6,120 bases of DNA from an uncultured Gemmatimonadota bacterium. GTDB taxonomy: Bacteria; Gemmatimonadota; Gemmatimonadetes; Gemmatimonadales; Gemmatimonadaceae. The notes below the pieces were generated by a model. It ran no database searches, had not been told where the DNA came from, and saw only the letters and a list, made by a program, of their open reading frames with translations. Shown here piece after piece: positions 1 to 6,052 of the stretch. The stretch covers positions 1 through 6,120 of the forward strand of contig CAMLEQ010000241.1 of assembly GCA_946479015.1 (NCBI GenBank), written 5' to 3'. The position numbers were made by a program, and so were the translations under genes. How positions within the stretch are numbered: the stretch's first letter is position 1; each line of letters begins with the position of its first letter.

Positions 1-758
1 GCGTGGTGTTCGACTTCGACGACGCCATCTACCTCGGCGCGCGCAACGAGCGGCTGGTGCGCTTCATGTGCGAGCGGGCGGCGTGGGTGACGCCGGGGAA
101 CGGGCACCTGGCGGAGTGGGCGCGGCAGTGGAGCGACCGCGTGACGGTGATCCCCACCGTGATCGACACCGACCGCTACACGCCCAGGGTGTTCGCGGAG
201 GAGGATCGCGCGCGCCCGATGCGCGTGGGGTGGACCGGCTCCGACAACTCGCTCCGGGCCACGCTCCTCCCGTACCTGGACATGATCGCGCGCGCGCAGC
301 GCGAGGTGCCGTTCGAGCGGGTGATCATCTCGAACACCGATCCCGCGCTGCGCACGCCGGGGCTGCGCTGGCGCTTCCATCCGTGGAGCGCGGAGGAGGA
401 GGGGGAGATCGCGCGGCTGTTCGATGTGGGGATCATGCCGCTGGTCGACGACGAGTTCCAGCGCGGCAAGTGCGGGCTCAAGCTGCTGCAATGCATGGCG
501 GCGGGGCTGCCGACGATCGCGTCCCCCGTGGGGGTGAACGCGGAGATCGTGCGCCAGGGGCGCACGGGATTCCTGGCGCGCACCGAGGCGGAGTGGCAGG
601 CGGCGCTGTGCGAGCTGGCGCACTCCCCCGATCTGCGCGCGCACATGGGCGAGGCGGGGCGCGAGCGGTGCGCGCGCGACTACTCGCTGCGCCGCTGGTT
701 CCCCGAGCTGCTCGCCATCGTGGAGCGCGTGGCCGGCGAGCGGGAGGCTCGCGCGTGA
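1..758 (+). CDS. Glycosyltransferase, GT4-like (GT-B fold), 5'-truncated by the window edge
   Basis: The reading frame is open from base 3 and ends at TGA 756-758; the true start lies left of the window, so about 251 C-terminal residues are visible. Full-length members are usually about 350-400 residues. The first visible residues VVFDFDDAIYL form a motif common in one GT4-related subfamily. Next come the linker VIPTVIDTDRY (about 49-59), which leads into the C-terminal Rossmann domain, the strand MRVGWTGSDNS (73-83), and the donor-site region GKCGLKLLQCMAAGLP (155-170). In typical GT4 enzymes that last segment is the EX7E motif (EGxPxxxxE). Here the positions read G and Q, while the following AAGLPTIASPVGVN is conserved. 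It probably transfers a sugar from a nucleotide-sugar in the cytoplasm during surface-glycan assembly; donor and acceptor cannot be read. It overlaps the next gene by four bases (GTGA). Family assignment is firm, exact role is not. Confidence 0.88.
   Translation, partial: VVFDFDDAIYLGARNERLVRFMCERAAWVTPGNGHLAEWARQWSDRVTVIPTVIDTDRYTPRVFAEEDRARPMRVGWTGSDNSLRATLLPYLDMIARAQREVPFERVIISNTDPALRTPGLRWRFHPWSAEEEGEIARLFDVGIMPLVDDEFQRGKCGLKLLQCMAAGLPTIASPVGVNAEIVRQGRTGFLARTEAEWQAALCELAHSPDLRAHMGEAGRERCARDYSLRRWFPELLAIVERVAGEREARA
742..747 (+). promoter_or_regulatory. Ribosome binding site of the GT2 gene
   Basis: GGGAGG lies 7 bases before GTG 755, inside the end of the upstream transferase gene. It decides the start of the GT2 gene, whose frame is open for a long way upstream (no stop back to about base 68). 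Together with the GTGA overlap it suggests coupled translation of the two transferases. Confidence 0.7.
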
Positions 759-1825
759 CCACCACGCTGGCGGGGTGGCGGCGCGCGGCCGCCGAGCCGC
801 GCGGCTTCGCCGACTGCGTGCTGGTGGTGCCCACCTACGCCCGTCCGGCGGCGATGGTACGGCAGCTCGAGCGGCTGGTCGCGCTCCCCGATCTTCCGGC
901 GCAGGTGGTGGTGGTGGACGGCTCCCCCCGCGATGAGACGGCGCGCGCGATCGCCGCGTGGGCGGCGGAGCGCGCGCTGCCGTTCGACCTCGTGGTGGTG
1001 CGGAGCCCGGCGGGGCTCACGCGGCAGCGCAACGTGGGGATCGACGCCAGCACCGGGGCGCTCGTGTTCTTCCTCGACGACGACTGTCTGCCGCACCCCG
1101 GCTACTTCGCCGCCATCCGCGACGCGTTCCACGCCGATGCGGTGGGCGAGGTGGGCGCGGTGGGGGGAACGCCGGTGAACGAGCTGGATCGTCCGCTCTC
1201 GATGCGATGGCGCGCGCGCCTCGCGCTGCGGCTGGCGCCGCGCGACGGCGAGCCGGGGCGCTGGTATCCGTCGGGGACATCGGTGCCGCGCGCGCTCGCC
1301 CGCCCCTTCGCCGGCGTGCGGCGCGTGGACGTGGTGCCGGGGTGCGCGATGACCTTCCGCCGCGAGGTGCTCGAGCGCCACCGCTTCTCGTCGTTCTTCG
1401 ACGGCTACTCGCAGGGGGAAGATCTGGAGATGTCGCTGCGCGTGGGGCGCGAGCGCGTACTGCTCTGGTGCGGCGATGCGCACGTGACGCACGAGCACGC
1501 GCCGGGAGGGCGCCCGGACGCGATGCGGAAGGGGAGGATGGAGGTGCGCAACCGCTGGTTCATCTGGCGGCGGCACGCGCCCCGCGTGCCGCTCCGCGAG
1601 CGCGCGCGCTTCTGGCTCGACATCGCCTTCGTGTTCGCGTGGGATCTCGCGAGCTTCGCGCGCGCGCCGCGACGCGCGCACCTGGCGCACGCGGTGGGGG
1701 TGGCGCGCGGCGCCGCCGAGTGCTGGCTGGCGCCGCCGACGCACCGGGAACCCGCCGCGACGCGCGAGTACGCGGCGGTGCTGCGCGAGCTGGGCCGTCC
1801 TCAGCCGGCGAGCAGCGCGTCGTAG
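755..1825 (+). CDS. Glycosyltransferase family 2 (GT-A fold)
   Basis: A 356-residue protein starting at GTG 755. This start is supported by a good Shine-Dalgarno GGGAGG at 742-747 with a 7-base spacer, and by the GTGA overlap with the stop of the preceding gene. The GT2 pattern is clear. It has a nucleotide-binding first strand CVLVVPTYARP (21-31), VVVVDGSPRDET (51-62) and LTRQRNVGIDASTG (88-101). The metal-binding DXD motif is FLDDDCLP (107-113, acidic residues 108-110), and the acceptor-side catalytic acid segment is GEDLEMSLR (221-229). A conserved RNRWF segment (265-269) follows, as in rhamnosyl-type GT2 enzymes. Residues about 285-302 are hydrophobic and aromatic (FWLDIAFVFAWDLASF) and may sit on or in the membrane. 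It probably adds one sugar to a lipid-linked glycan in the cytoplasm; the substrate is unknown. Its last 25 bases overlap the 3' end of the opposite-strand gene. Confidence 0.93.
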   Translation: MTTTLAGWRRAAAEPRGFADCVLVVPTYARPAAMVRQLERLVALPDLPAQVVVVDGSPRDETARAIAAWAAERALPFDLVVVRSPAGLTRQRNVGIDASTGALVFFLDDDCLPHPGYFAAIRDAFHADAVGEVGAVGGTPVNELDRPLSMRWRARLALRLAPRDGEPGRWYPSGTSVPRALARPFAGVRRVDVVPGCAMTFRREVLERHRFSSFFDGYSQGEDLEMSLRVGRERVLLWCGDAHVTHEHAPGGRPDAMRKGRMEVRNRWFIWRRHAPRVPLRERARFWLDIAFVFAWDLASFARAPRRAHLAHAVGVARGAAECWLAPPTHREPAATREYAAVLRELGRPQPASSAS

Positions 1826-2982
1826 ACCGCCATCACGCGCGCGGCCATGGCGTCCATGGAATAGCGCGCGCGCACCCATGCGCGCCCGGCGCTCCCCGCC
1901 GCGGCGGCGGCCGCCGGGTCGCGCGCGAATCGCTCGAGCGCCGCGACGAACGCGCACACGTCGCCGTGCGCCACCACCGTCCCCGCGCCGCTCGCGCGCA
2001 CGGTGGCACCGCACTCGCCCACGTCCGTCACCACCACCGGCAAACCAGCGGCGAGATACTCGAGCAGCGCGAGCGGGAGCCCCTCCCAGCGCGAGGTGAG
2101 CACACCGGCGCGCGCGGAGGCGAGCAGCGCCCACACGTCCGGCCGCTCCCCCACGAACTCCACCCGCTCCGCGAGCCCGGCGCGCGACGCCTCGGCGATC
2201 ACGCTCGCGGCGTACGCGCCGTCGTGCCGGCCGATCACCAGCCAGCGGAAGTCGGGGAGCGATGTCGCGAGGCGCGCTGCCACGGCGAGCGCGAAGGCGT
2301 GGTCCTTCTCCGGCGTCACGCGCGCCACGTGCGCGATGGCGAACGTGCCGCGCTCGCTCGCCGCGCGGACGGGCGCTTCGGGGACCGCCACCGCGTTGAG
2401 CAGCATCTCCACCCGGTCCGCCGGTACCCCCACCCACTCGCGCGCGTAGCGCGCGAGCCGCTCGGAGACCGCGAACCAGTGGTCGACGCGCCCGAGTCCC
2501 ACGCGGTCGAGCGTGCGCAGCCCGAGCGACGATTCCACCGGACCGTGATGGTCGTGCATGACGTGCCGCCACCGCTGGCGGAAGAGCGCGCGCGACAGCC
2601 GCGCGAAGTACGCCGCGGTGCGCGTGTGCGTGTGCACGATGCCGATTCCCTCTGCCTGCACGAGGCGCGCGAACCGGCCGAGCGCCGCCACGTCGCCGCG
2701 TGACCGCCGGCCGAGCGAGTGCAGCGCCACCTCCGGCCGCAGCTCGCGCGCCAGCTCCCCCGGCTCGCGCGTCACGATCACCTGCGCGCGGTAGCGCGCG
2801 GGATCGATCGCGTTCGCCAGCGCCACGAGCACCCGCTCGGCGCCGCCGCGGGCGAGGGTGTCGATGACGAACGCGACGGAGGCGCGGTTCGCGGGGCGCG
2901 GGGCGCGGGGCGCGGGGTGCGGGGCGCGGTTCGGGGAGCGCGGGATGTGGGAGGTGGGCCGGTCGGGAGGGGACGCCGTCAC
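1801..2982 (-). CDS. Glycosyltransferase family 4 with a repeat-derived N-terminal linker
   Basis: A 393-residue protein from GTG 2982 to TGA 1803-1801. The start is supported by GGAG at 2994-2991 (8-base spacer) and a GTGA overlap with the upstream gene; the next in-frame start, at residue 51, would cut into the GGAER motif. After a Pro/Arg/Ala-rich segment (about 1-34) the GT-B N-domain begins with SVAFVIDTLARGGAERVLVAL (the RGGAER motif at 45-50 is typical of GT4). Further landmarks are IVHTHTRTA (115-123), HDHHGPVESS (143-152), the second-domain strand IAHVARVTPEKDH (216-228) and the EX7E donor-site motif from E300 to E308 (EGLPLALLE), followed by YLAAGLPVVVTDVG. All key residues are present, so it looks active. 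It probably acts in the cytoplasm on a lipid-linked or surface-glycan intermediate; substrates are unknown. The linker is encoded by a G/C repeat also found in the neighbouring gene in opposite orientation. Confidence 0.93.
   Translation of the reverse strand: MTASPPDRPTSHIPRSPNRAPHPAPRAPRPANRASVAFVIDTLARGGAERVLVALANAIDPARYRAQVIVTREPGELARELRPEVALHSLGRRSRGDVAALGRFARLVQAEGIGIVHTHTRTAAYFARLSRALFRQRWRHVMHDHHGPVESSLGLRTLDRVGLGRVDHWFAVSERLARYAREWVGVPADRVEMLLNAVAVPEAPVRAASERGTFAIAHVARVTPEKDHAFALAVAARLATSLPDFRWLVIGRHDGAYAASVIAEASRAGLAERVEFVGERPDVWALLASARAGVLTSRWEGLPLALLEYLAAGLPVVVTDVGECGATVRASGAGTVVAHGDVCAFVAALERFARDPAAAAAAGSAGRAWVRARYSMDAMAARVMAVYDALLAG
2882..2929 (+). repeat. G/C-rich dispersed repeat, copy B (48 bases), inside the downstream GT4 gene
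   Basis: On the plus strand it begins GCGCGGTTCGCGGGGC, continues with heptamer-like GCGCGGG units and ends GTGCGGGGCGCGG. It matches copy A (3071-3111) read on the minus strand, apart from one base and one extra 7-base unit, so A and B are inverted. Read on the minus strand within the GT4 gene it encodes the core of the Pro/Arg/Ala linker (APHPAPRAPRPANRA, about residues 20-34). Confidence 0.85.
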
Positions 2983-4331
2983 GAGGCGTGCTCCGCGCCG
3001 GCGCGAGGGGCATCGCCGTCGCCGCTGCCGTCGCCGCTGCCGTCGCCGCTGCCGTCGCCGCTGCCGCGTGCCGCGCCCCGCATCCCGCGCCCCGCGCCCC
3101 GCGAACCGCGCCCCTCCAACCACGGCCACCTGGTCAGCAGCACCGTCTCCAGCCGCTCCGCGAACGACTCGAGCGACAGGGGGTCCACGAGCTGGAGGGC
3201 GCGCGCGCTCATCGCCGGCAGCTCGGTGGGAGAGCGGAGCAGCGCCCGCAGCGCGGTGGCGAGCGCGTCGGGATCGGGAGGGAAGGTGTGGCCGGCGCCG
3301 GTGCCGTCGAGGATCCACGGGACGATGCCCGCGGCGGCGCCGAGTGGGATGGCGCCGTGCGCCCACGCCTCGACGATCACCTTCGGCCACCCCTCCTGCG
3401 CGCCCGGCATGATCACCACGTGCGCGCGCGCGTAGTGGTCGAGCACCCGGTCGAAGGGGAGCGCGCCGGCGAGCTCGACGCGGTCCGCGATCCCGCCGCG
3501 CTCAACGATGTCGCGCAACTTCCCCTCCTCGGGGCCGGCGCCCACGAGCGTGAAGCGCCAATCGAGCGACGGGTCCGTCTCCCGCAGGCGGGCGAGTCCG
3601 CGCAACGCCAGGTCGAGCCCCTTCTCCGGGAGCAGCCGTCCCACAGCGAGAATCCGCCACGGCGGCCGCCACTCACGCGTGGCCGCGCTCGCCGCCGCGC
3701 GCGCGAGCTCCGCGCGCGTCATCTGCGCCGGAAGAAACGAGATGAGATGCGGGGCGGGGGAGGGACCGTACACGAGCGTCGGCGCGCGGCCGCGCTGCAC
3801 GAGGTGGCGCTCCACGGTCCTGGGGAGCCGCTCGCCGTCGAACGCGCCGAACAGCCCCGCCCATTTGGTGATCGTCGGCACGGCGATCGCGCGCACGAGC
3901 ACGCGAGCGACGAGCGCCGGATGCCCTGGGCTCCGCAGCAGCACCAGGTCGCTCTCGCGCAGCAGCCGCGCGATCGTCGCGGCGAGCGCCGGCAGCTGCG
4001 TGAGTCGCCGGAGCTGCGCGCGCGGGCCGAGGGCCAGGGTGTAGCGCGCGGGGATCCACTCCACGTTCGTCGCCGCGTACGCCGCCAGGTTGCCGTGCCC
4101 CGGCCCCTCCCCCTCCGGCGCGCACACGCGCACGCGGGCGAAGAGCCGAGCCCACACTCCCATCTCGCGCACGTACGGCTCGTACGCGCGCGCCGCGCCG
4201 TCGTCGCCGCGCCAGTGCGGCACGTGCGTCACCACGCCCAGCGTGGCATCGAAGCGCGGCGCCGAGTCCACCCCAGTCACGGCCGCCACGTCGCCCCGGC
4301 CGGCGCGCTCCCGAGCGGCGTCGCCATCCAC
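2979..4331 (-). CDS. Glycosyltransferase family 4 with a Gly/Ser/Asp repeat tail; start uncertain
   Basis: From GTG 4331 the protein is 450 residues. The N-domain begins at FDATLGVVTHVPHW (27-40) with RGDDGAARAYEPYVREMG after it. The C-domain begins at WRILAVGRLLPEKGLDLAL (225-243), continues with FTLVGAGPEEGKLRDIV (260-276), and carries the EX7E motif from E313 to E321 (EGWPKVIVE), then AWAHGAIPLG. These are standard GT4 landmarks, so donor binding looks intact. The fold ends near residue 406 (RWPWLEG). The rest is a low-complexity tail: a Gly/Arg/Ala stretch encoded by a G/C repeat, then four SGDG-type units from a 12-base tandem repeat. The start is weak: GTG 4331, 4289, 4280 and 4271 are all in frame with no good Shine-Dalgarno. 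I report the longest that clears the ligase stop at 4360; 4280 (433 residues) is a strong alternative. It follows the ligase-like gene and overlaps the next GT4 gene by GTGA. It is probably a cytoplasmic sugar transferase; donor and acceptor are unknown. Confidence 0.87.
   Translation of the reverse strand: MDGDAARERAGRGDVAAVTGVDSAPRFDATLGVVTHVPHWRGDDGAARAYEPYVREMGVWARLFARVRVCAPEGEGPGHGNLAAYAATNVEWIPARYTLALGPRAQLRRLTQLPALAATIARLLRESDLVLLRSPGHPALVARVLVRAIAVPTITKWAGLFGAFDGERLPRTVERHLVQRGRAPTLVYGPSPAPHLISFLPAQMTRAELARAAASAATREWRPPWRILAVGRLLPEKGLDLALRGLARLRETDPSLDWRFTLVGAGPEEGKLRDIVERGGIADRVELAGALPFDRVLDHYARAHVVIMPGAQEGWPKVIVEAWAHGAIPLGAAAGIVPWILDGTGAGHTFPPDPDALATALRALLRSPTELPAMSARALQLVDPLSLESFAERLETVLLTRWPWLEGRGSRGAGRGMRGAARGSGDGSGDGSGDGSGDGDAPRAGAEHAS
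2991..2994 (-). promoter_or_regulatory. Ribosome binding site of the downstream GT4 gene
   Basis: On the minus strand GGAG is followed by an 8-base spacer and then GTG at 2982. It lies in the last codons of the upstream GT4 gene and supports starting the downstream protein here rather than at the far-upstream in-frame ATG at 3390. Confidence 0.65.
3015..3062 (-). repeat. Tandem repeat, four exact copies of a 12-base unit
   Basis: The plus-strand unit GCCGTCGCCGCT is repeated four times without spacers (3015-3026, 3027-3038, 3039-3050, 3051-3062). On the minus strand it encodes Gly-Ser-Gly-Asp units in the C-terminal tail of the GT4 protein. Because 12 is a multiple of three, copy-number changes would keep the frame. 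Confidence 0.95.
3071..3111 (-). repeat. G/C-rich dispersed repeat, copy A (41 bases), inside the upstream GT4 gene
   Basis: On the minus strand it begins GCGCGGTTCGCGGGGC and ends ATGCGGGGCGCGG. Aligned with copy B it has one mismatch and lacks one 7-base unit. It is translated here as the Gly/Arg/Ala stretch RGSRGAGRGMRGAAR just after the folded GT4 domain ends. No stop codon precedes it, so it is part of the protein as written. Confidence 0.85.
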
Positions 4332-4359
4332 GCGCCGGCCGCGGTGCCCGCGCCGCGCC

Positions 4360-5838
4360 TCACGTCTCCCCCGCCGGCAACGCCGGAGACTCGTCAGGCG
4401 CCGTGCCGTCGTCGGCCTCGGCTGCATCGGGGCGCCGCACGTGCGCGCGCACGCGTGGTCGCGCGGCGGAGCGCCGGCGCGCTCGCGCGCTCCACATGGG
4501 GCTGGCCAGCAGCGCGAATCCCAGGTACATCCCCGATTCGGCGTCCAGCCCCGACACCGTGAGCCCCACCAGGCAGAAGCCGAGCGTCCCCACGATCGGC
4601 ATCACCTCGCCGGTGGCTGTCCAGTGCCGCACCCCGATCCCGAAGAGCGCGCCGAGCCCCACCAGCAGCAGCCCGAGCCCCAGCGCGCCCACCTCCACGC
4701 CGAACTGCAGGTAGATCGAGTGCCAGTCGAACACGAGGCCGGGCTTGAGCTTGATGCGGGGGTCGTGCGCGGAGAAGCGGGAGTACACCACCGGGCCCCG
4801 TCCCGGCCCGTACCCCCACGGCGGCGCCGCCTCCATCACCGTGGGGAAGAGCACCCACTGGTCGGAGCGCCCGCTGGTGCGGTTGCCGAGGGAGCGTTCA
4901 TCGTTGAAGGTGCGGTCGAGGAAGATCGACACGTCCTTGCCGCGCGCCGAGTGCAGCACCGCGACGCCGCCGAGCAGCATCACCACGAGACCGATCAGCG
5001 CCACGCGGCGGCTGCTCCGCTCGAGCAGGACGATGGCCATCACCCCCGCGCCGGCCACGAGCCAGCTTCCGCGTGAGGTCGAGAGCAGCAGCAGCGCGCC
5101 GACGATCGCCATGAGCGCCACACGCAGGGCGGTGTTGCGCTGCAGGAGGAGCCACCGGCCCCGCTCGGCCATCACGACCAGGAGCAGGAGCGCGAGCGGG
5201 AGCCCGTACGAGATCGGGTTGCCGAGATTGACGCCGCCGATGGTGGCCGATCCCAGCCGGTCGCCGGAGGGAAGGAAGGCGATGCCGATGACGACGATCG
5301 TGCCGAGCAGCGCGTAGAGCGTGGTGGCGAGGTACGCGCGGTGCCGCGCGAGGAGCACCACCGATGCCGCGCCCCCCGCGAGCTCGAGGGTGCGCAGGTT
5401 GGCGTAGTAGTCGCCGGTGAGGACGACGCTCGAGATCCAGTAGAGCGCCGCGATGTACGAGATCCAGGCGAGCCTGTGCCGCAGGAAGAGCGCGAGGTGC
5501 CCCGGCGAGCGCGCGAGCAGGATCGCGAGATTCCCCACCAGCAGCACCACCACCGAGTTGTAGAGGAAGAGGTTCCGCAGGAGCATCAGCGCGGGGACGG
5601 CGCCGATGGTGACGGCGAGCGCGGTGAGCTGGCGCCCGAGCACGTGGTCCACCAGGAGCGTGAGGAGGAGCGAGGCGAACAGCCACCTCGCGCCGAGCGC
5701 GGGGGTGCCCGCGGCGACGAGCGCCATGGCGGGGACCACGCACGCGGCCACCTGCCAGAGGATCGTCCGCTCGAGTGTCACCTGTCGCGCGGACCGCGGT
5801 TGCATCTCCGGGCCTGATGCCCGTGCACTGCTGGCCAT
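4360..5838 (-). CDS. O-antigen ligase / polymerase-like membrane protein (Wzy_C-type domain)
   Basis: A 492-residue polytopic inner-membrane protein from ATG 5838 (CAGG 8 bases upstream). I count roughly 12 hydrophobic segments, for example about 52-68, 72-90, 94-109, 124-140, 171-188, 207-224, 238-253, 258-272, 278-295, 381-402 and 412-430. The ligase/polymerase core shows LLLLSTSRGSWLVAGAG (249-265, conserved Arg256). A large loop of about 296-375 follows, with GNRTSGRSDQW (318-328), PPWGYGPGRGP (339-349) and DWHSIYLQFGVEVGALGLG (371-389, His373). In WaaL-type ligases the Arg and His of this region are needed for glycan transfer on the periplasmic side. The tail after about 450 is Arg-rich then acidic and probably cytoplasmic or disordered. 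It could be a lipid-A-core ligase, a Wzy-like polymerase or a protein O-glycan ligase; sequence alone does not separate these. It heads the minus-strand gene string. The frame stays open to an ATG at 6102, but residues encoded there are low-complexity and repeat-derived. Confidence 0.9.
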   Translation of the reverse strand: MASSARASGPEMQPRSARQVTLERTILWQVAACVVPAMALVAAGTPALGARWLFASLLLTLLVDHVLGRQLTALAVTIGAVPALMLLRNLFLYNSVVVLLVGNLAILLARSPGHLALFLRHRLAWISYIAALYWISSVVLTGDYYANLRTLELAGGAASVVLLARHRAYLATTLYALLGTIVVIGIAFLPSGDRLGSATIGGVNLGNPISYGLPLALLLLVVMAERGRWLLLQRNTALRVALMAIVGALLLLSTSRGSWLVAGAGVMAIVLLERSSRRVALIGLVVMLLGGVAVLHSARGKDVSIFLDRTFNDERSLGNRTSGRSDQWVLFPTVMEAAPPWGYGPGRGPVVYSRFSAHDPRIKLKPGLVFDWHSIYLQFGVEVGALGLGLLLVGLGALFGIGVRHWTATGEVMPIVGTLGFCLVGLTVSGLDAESGMYLGFALLASPMWSARARRRSAARPRVRAHVRRPDAAEADDGTAPDESPALPAGET

Positions 5839-5846
5839 CGTCGCTA

Positions 5847-5850
5847 CCTG
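5847..5850 (-). promoter_or_regulatory. Probable ribosome binding site of the ligase-like gene
   Basis: CAGG on the minus strand lies 8 bases before ATG 5838. It is modest, but better placed than anything before the alternative ATG at 5805, where the only purine-rich run (GGAG) abuts the start codon. Confidence 0.4.
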
Positions 5851-5974
5851 ACGGATGAGTCCGGGGCAGCCGGACCGTACGCCGTGCGCCGAAGAGCGGA
5901 AAGCGGGTGGCGGCGCGCGAGCGCCGTCACCCGTGGCAAGTTGGTGTGCGGAGGGGAGAACGGCAAGAACGGCC

Positions 5975-6004
5975 GGGGCGCGGCATGCGGGGCGCGGGGC
6001 GCGG
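5975..6004 (+). repeat. G/C-rich dispersed repeat, partial copy C, upstream of the ligase-like gene
   Basis: Contains GCGCGGCATGCGGGGCGCGG followed by a further GGCGCGG unit. The first 20 bases match the 3' part of copy A (GCGCGGGATGCGGGGCGCGG) with one difference. It has the same orientation as copy B. It is non-coding here, which suggests a repeat family that lies both between and within genes in this genome. Confidence 0.65.
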
Positions 6005-6025
6005 AGTAGTGATGAATGCGATGAG

Positions 6026-6052
6026 GGGGCCGCGGGCGAACCCGCGGGCCCC
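6026..6052 (-). terminator. Strong GC hairpin with a tetraloop; possible terminator of a gene beyond the right edge
   Basis: The arms CCGCGGG (6030-6036) and CCCGCGG (6041-6047) pair perfectly around CGAA, which is UUCG on the minus-strand transcript. GGGG (6026-6029) and CCCC (6049-6052) extend the stem past a one-base bulge at 6048. No T-run follows on either strand, so it is not a classical intrinsic terminator. It might end a minus-strand transcript coming from beyond 6120, or be a leader structure of the ligase-like gene. The hairpin is certain; its function is inferred. Confidence 0.4.

Noticed and set aside
3015..3062. CRISPR-like array
   Set aside because: The 12-base units are contiguous with no spacers and lie in frame inside a gene.
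3000..3062. Calcium-binding RTX-type repeats
   Set aside because: The units read Gly-Ser-Gly-Asp with a four-residue period. They lack the nine-residue GGxGxDxUx pattern and the hydrophobic position.
2983..3390. Extension of the downstream GT4 protein to an ATG at 3390
   Set aside because: It would overlap the upstream GT4 gene by about 400 bases in another frame and encodes an Arg-rich out-of-frame translation. GTG 2982 has a GGAG ribosome binding site and a GTGA overlap.
680..4562. Very long open frames on the opposite strand or in other frames (for example 680-3013 minus, 958-2703 plus, 2988-4562 plus)
   Set aside because: Their translations are Arg/Ala/Pro/His-rich with no motifs and lie over genes with clear family motifs. 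This is what GC-rich coding DNA produces in shadow frames because stop codons are rare.
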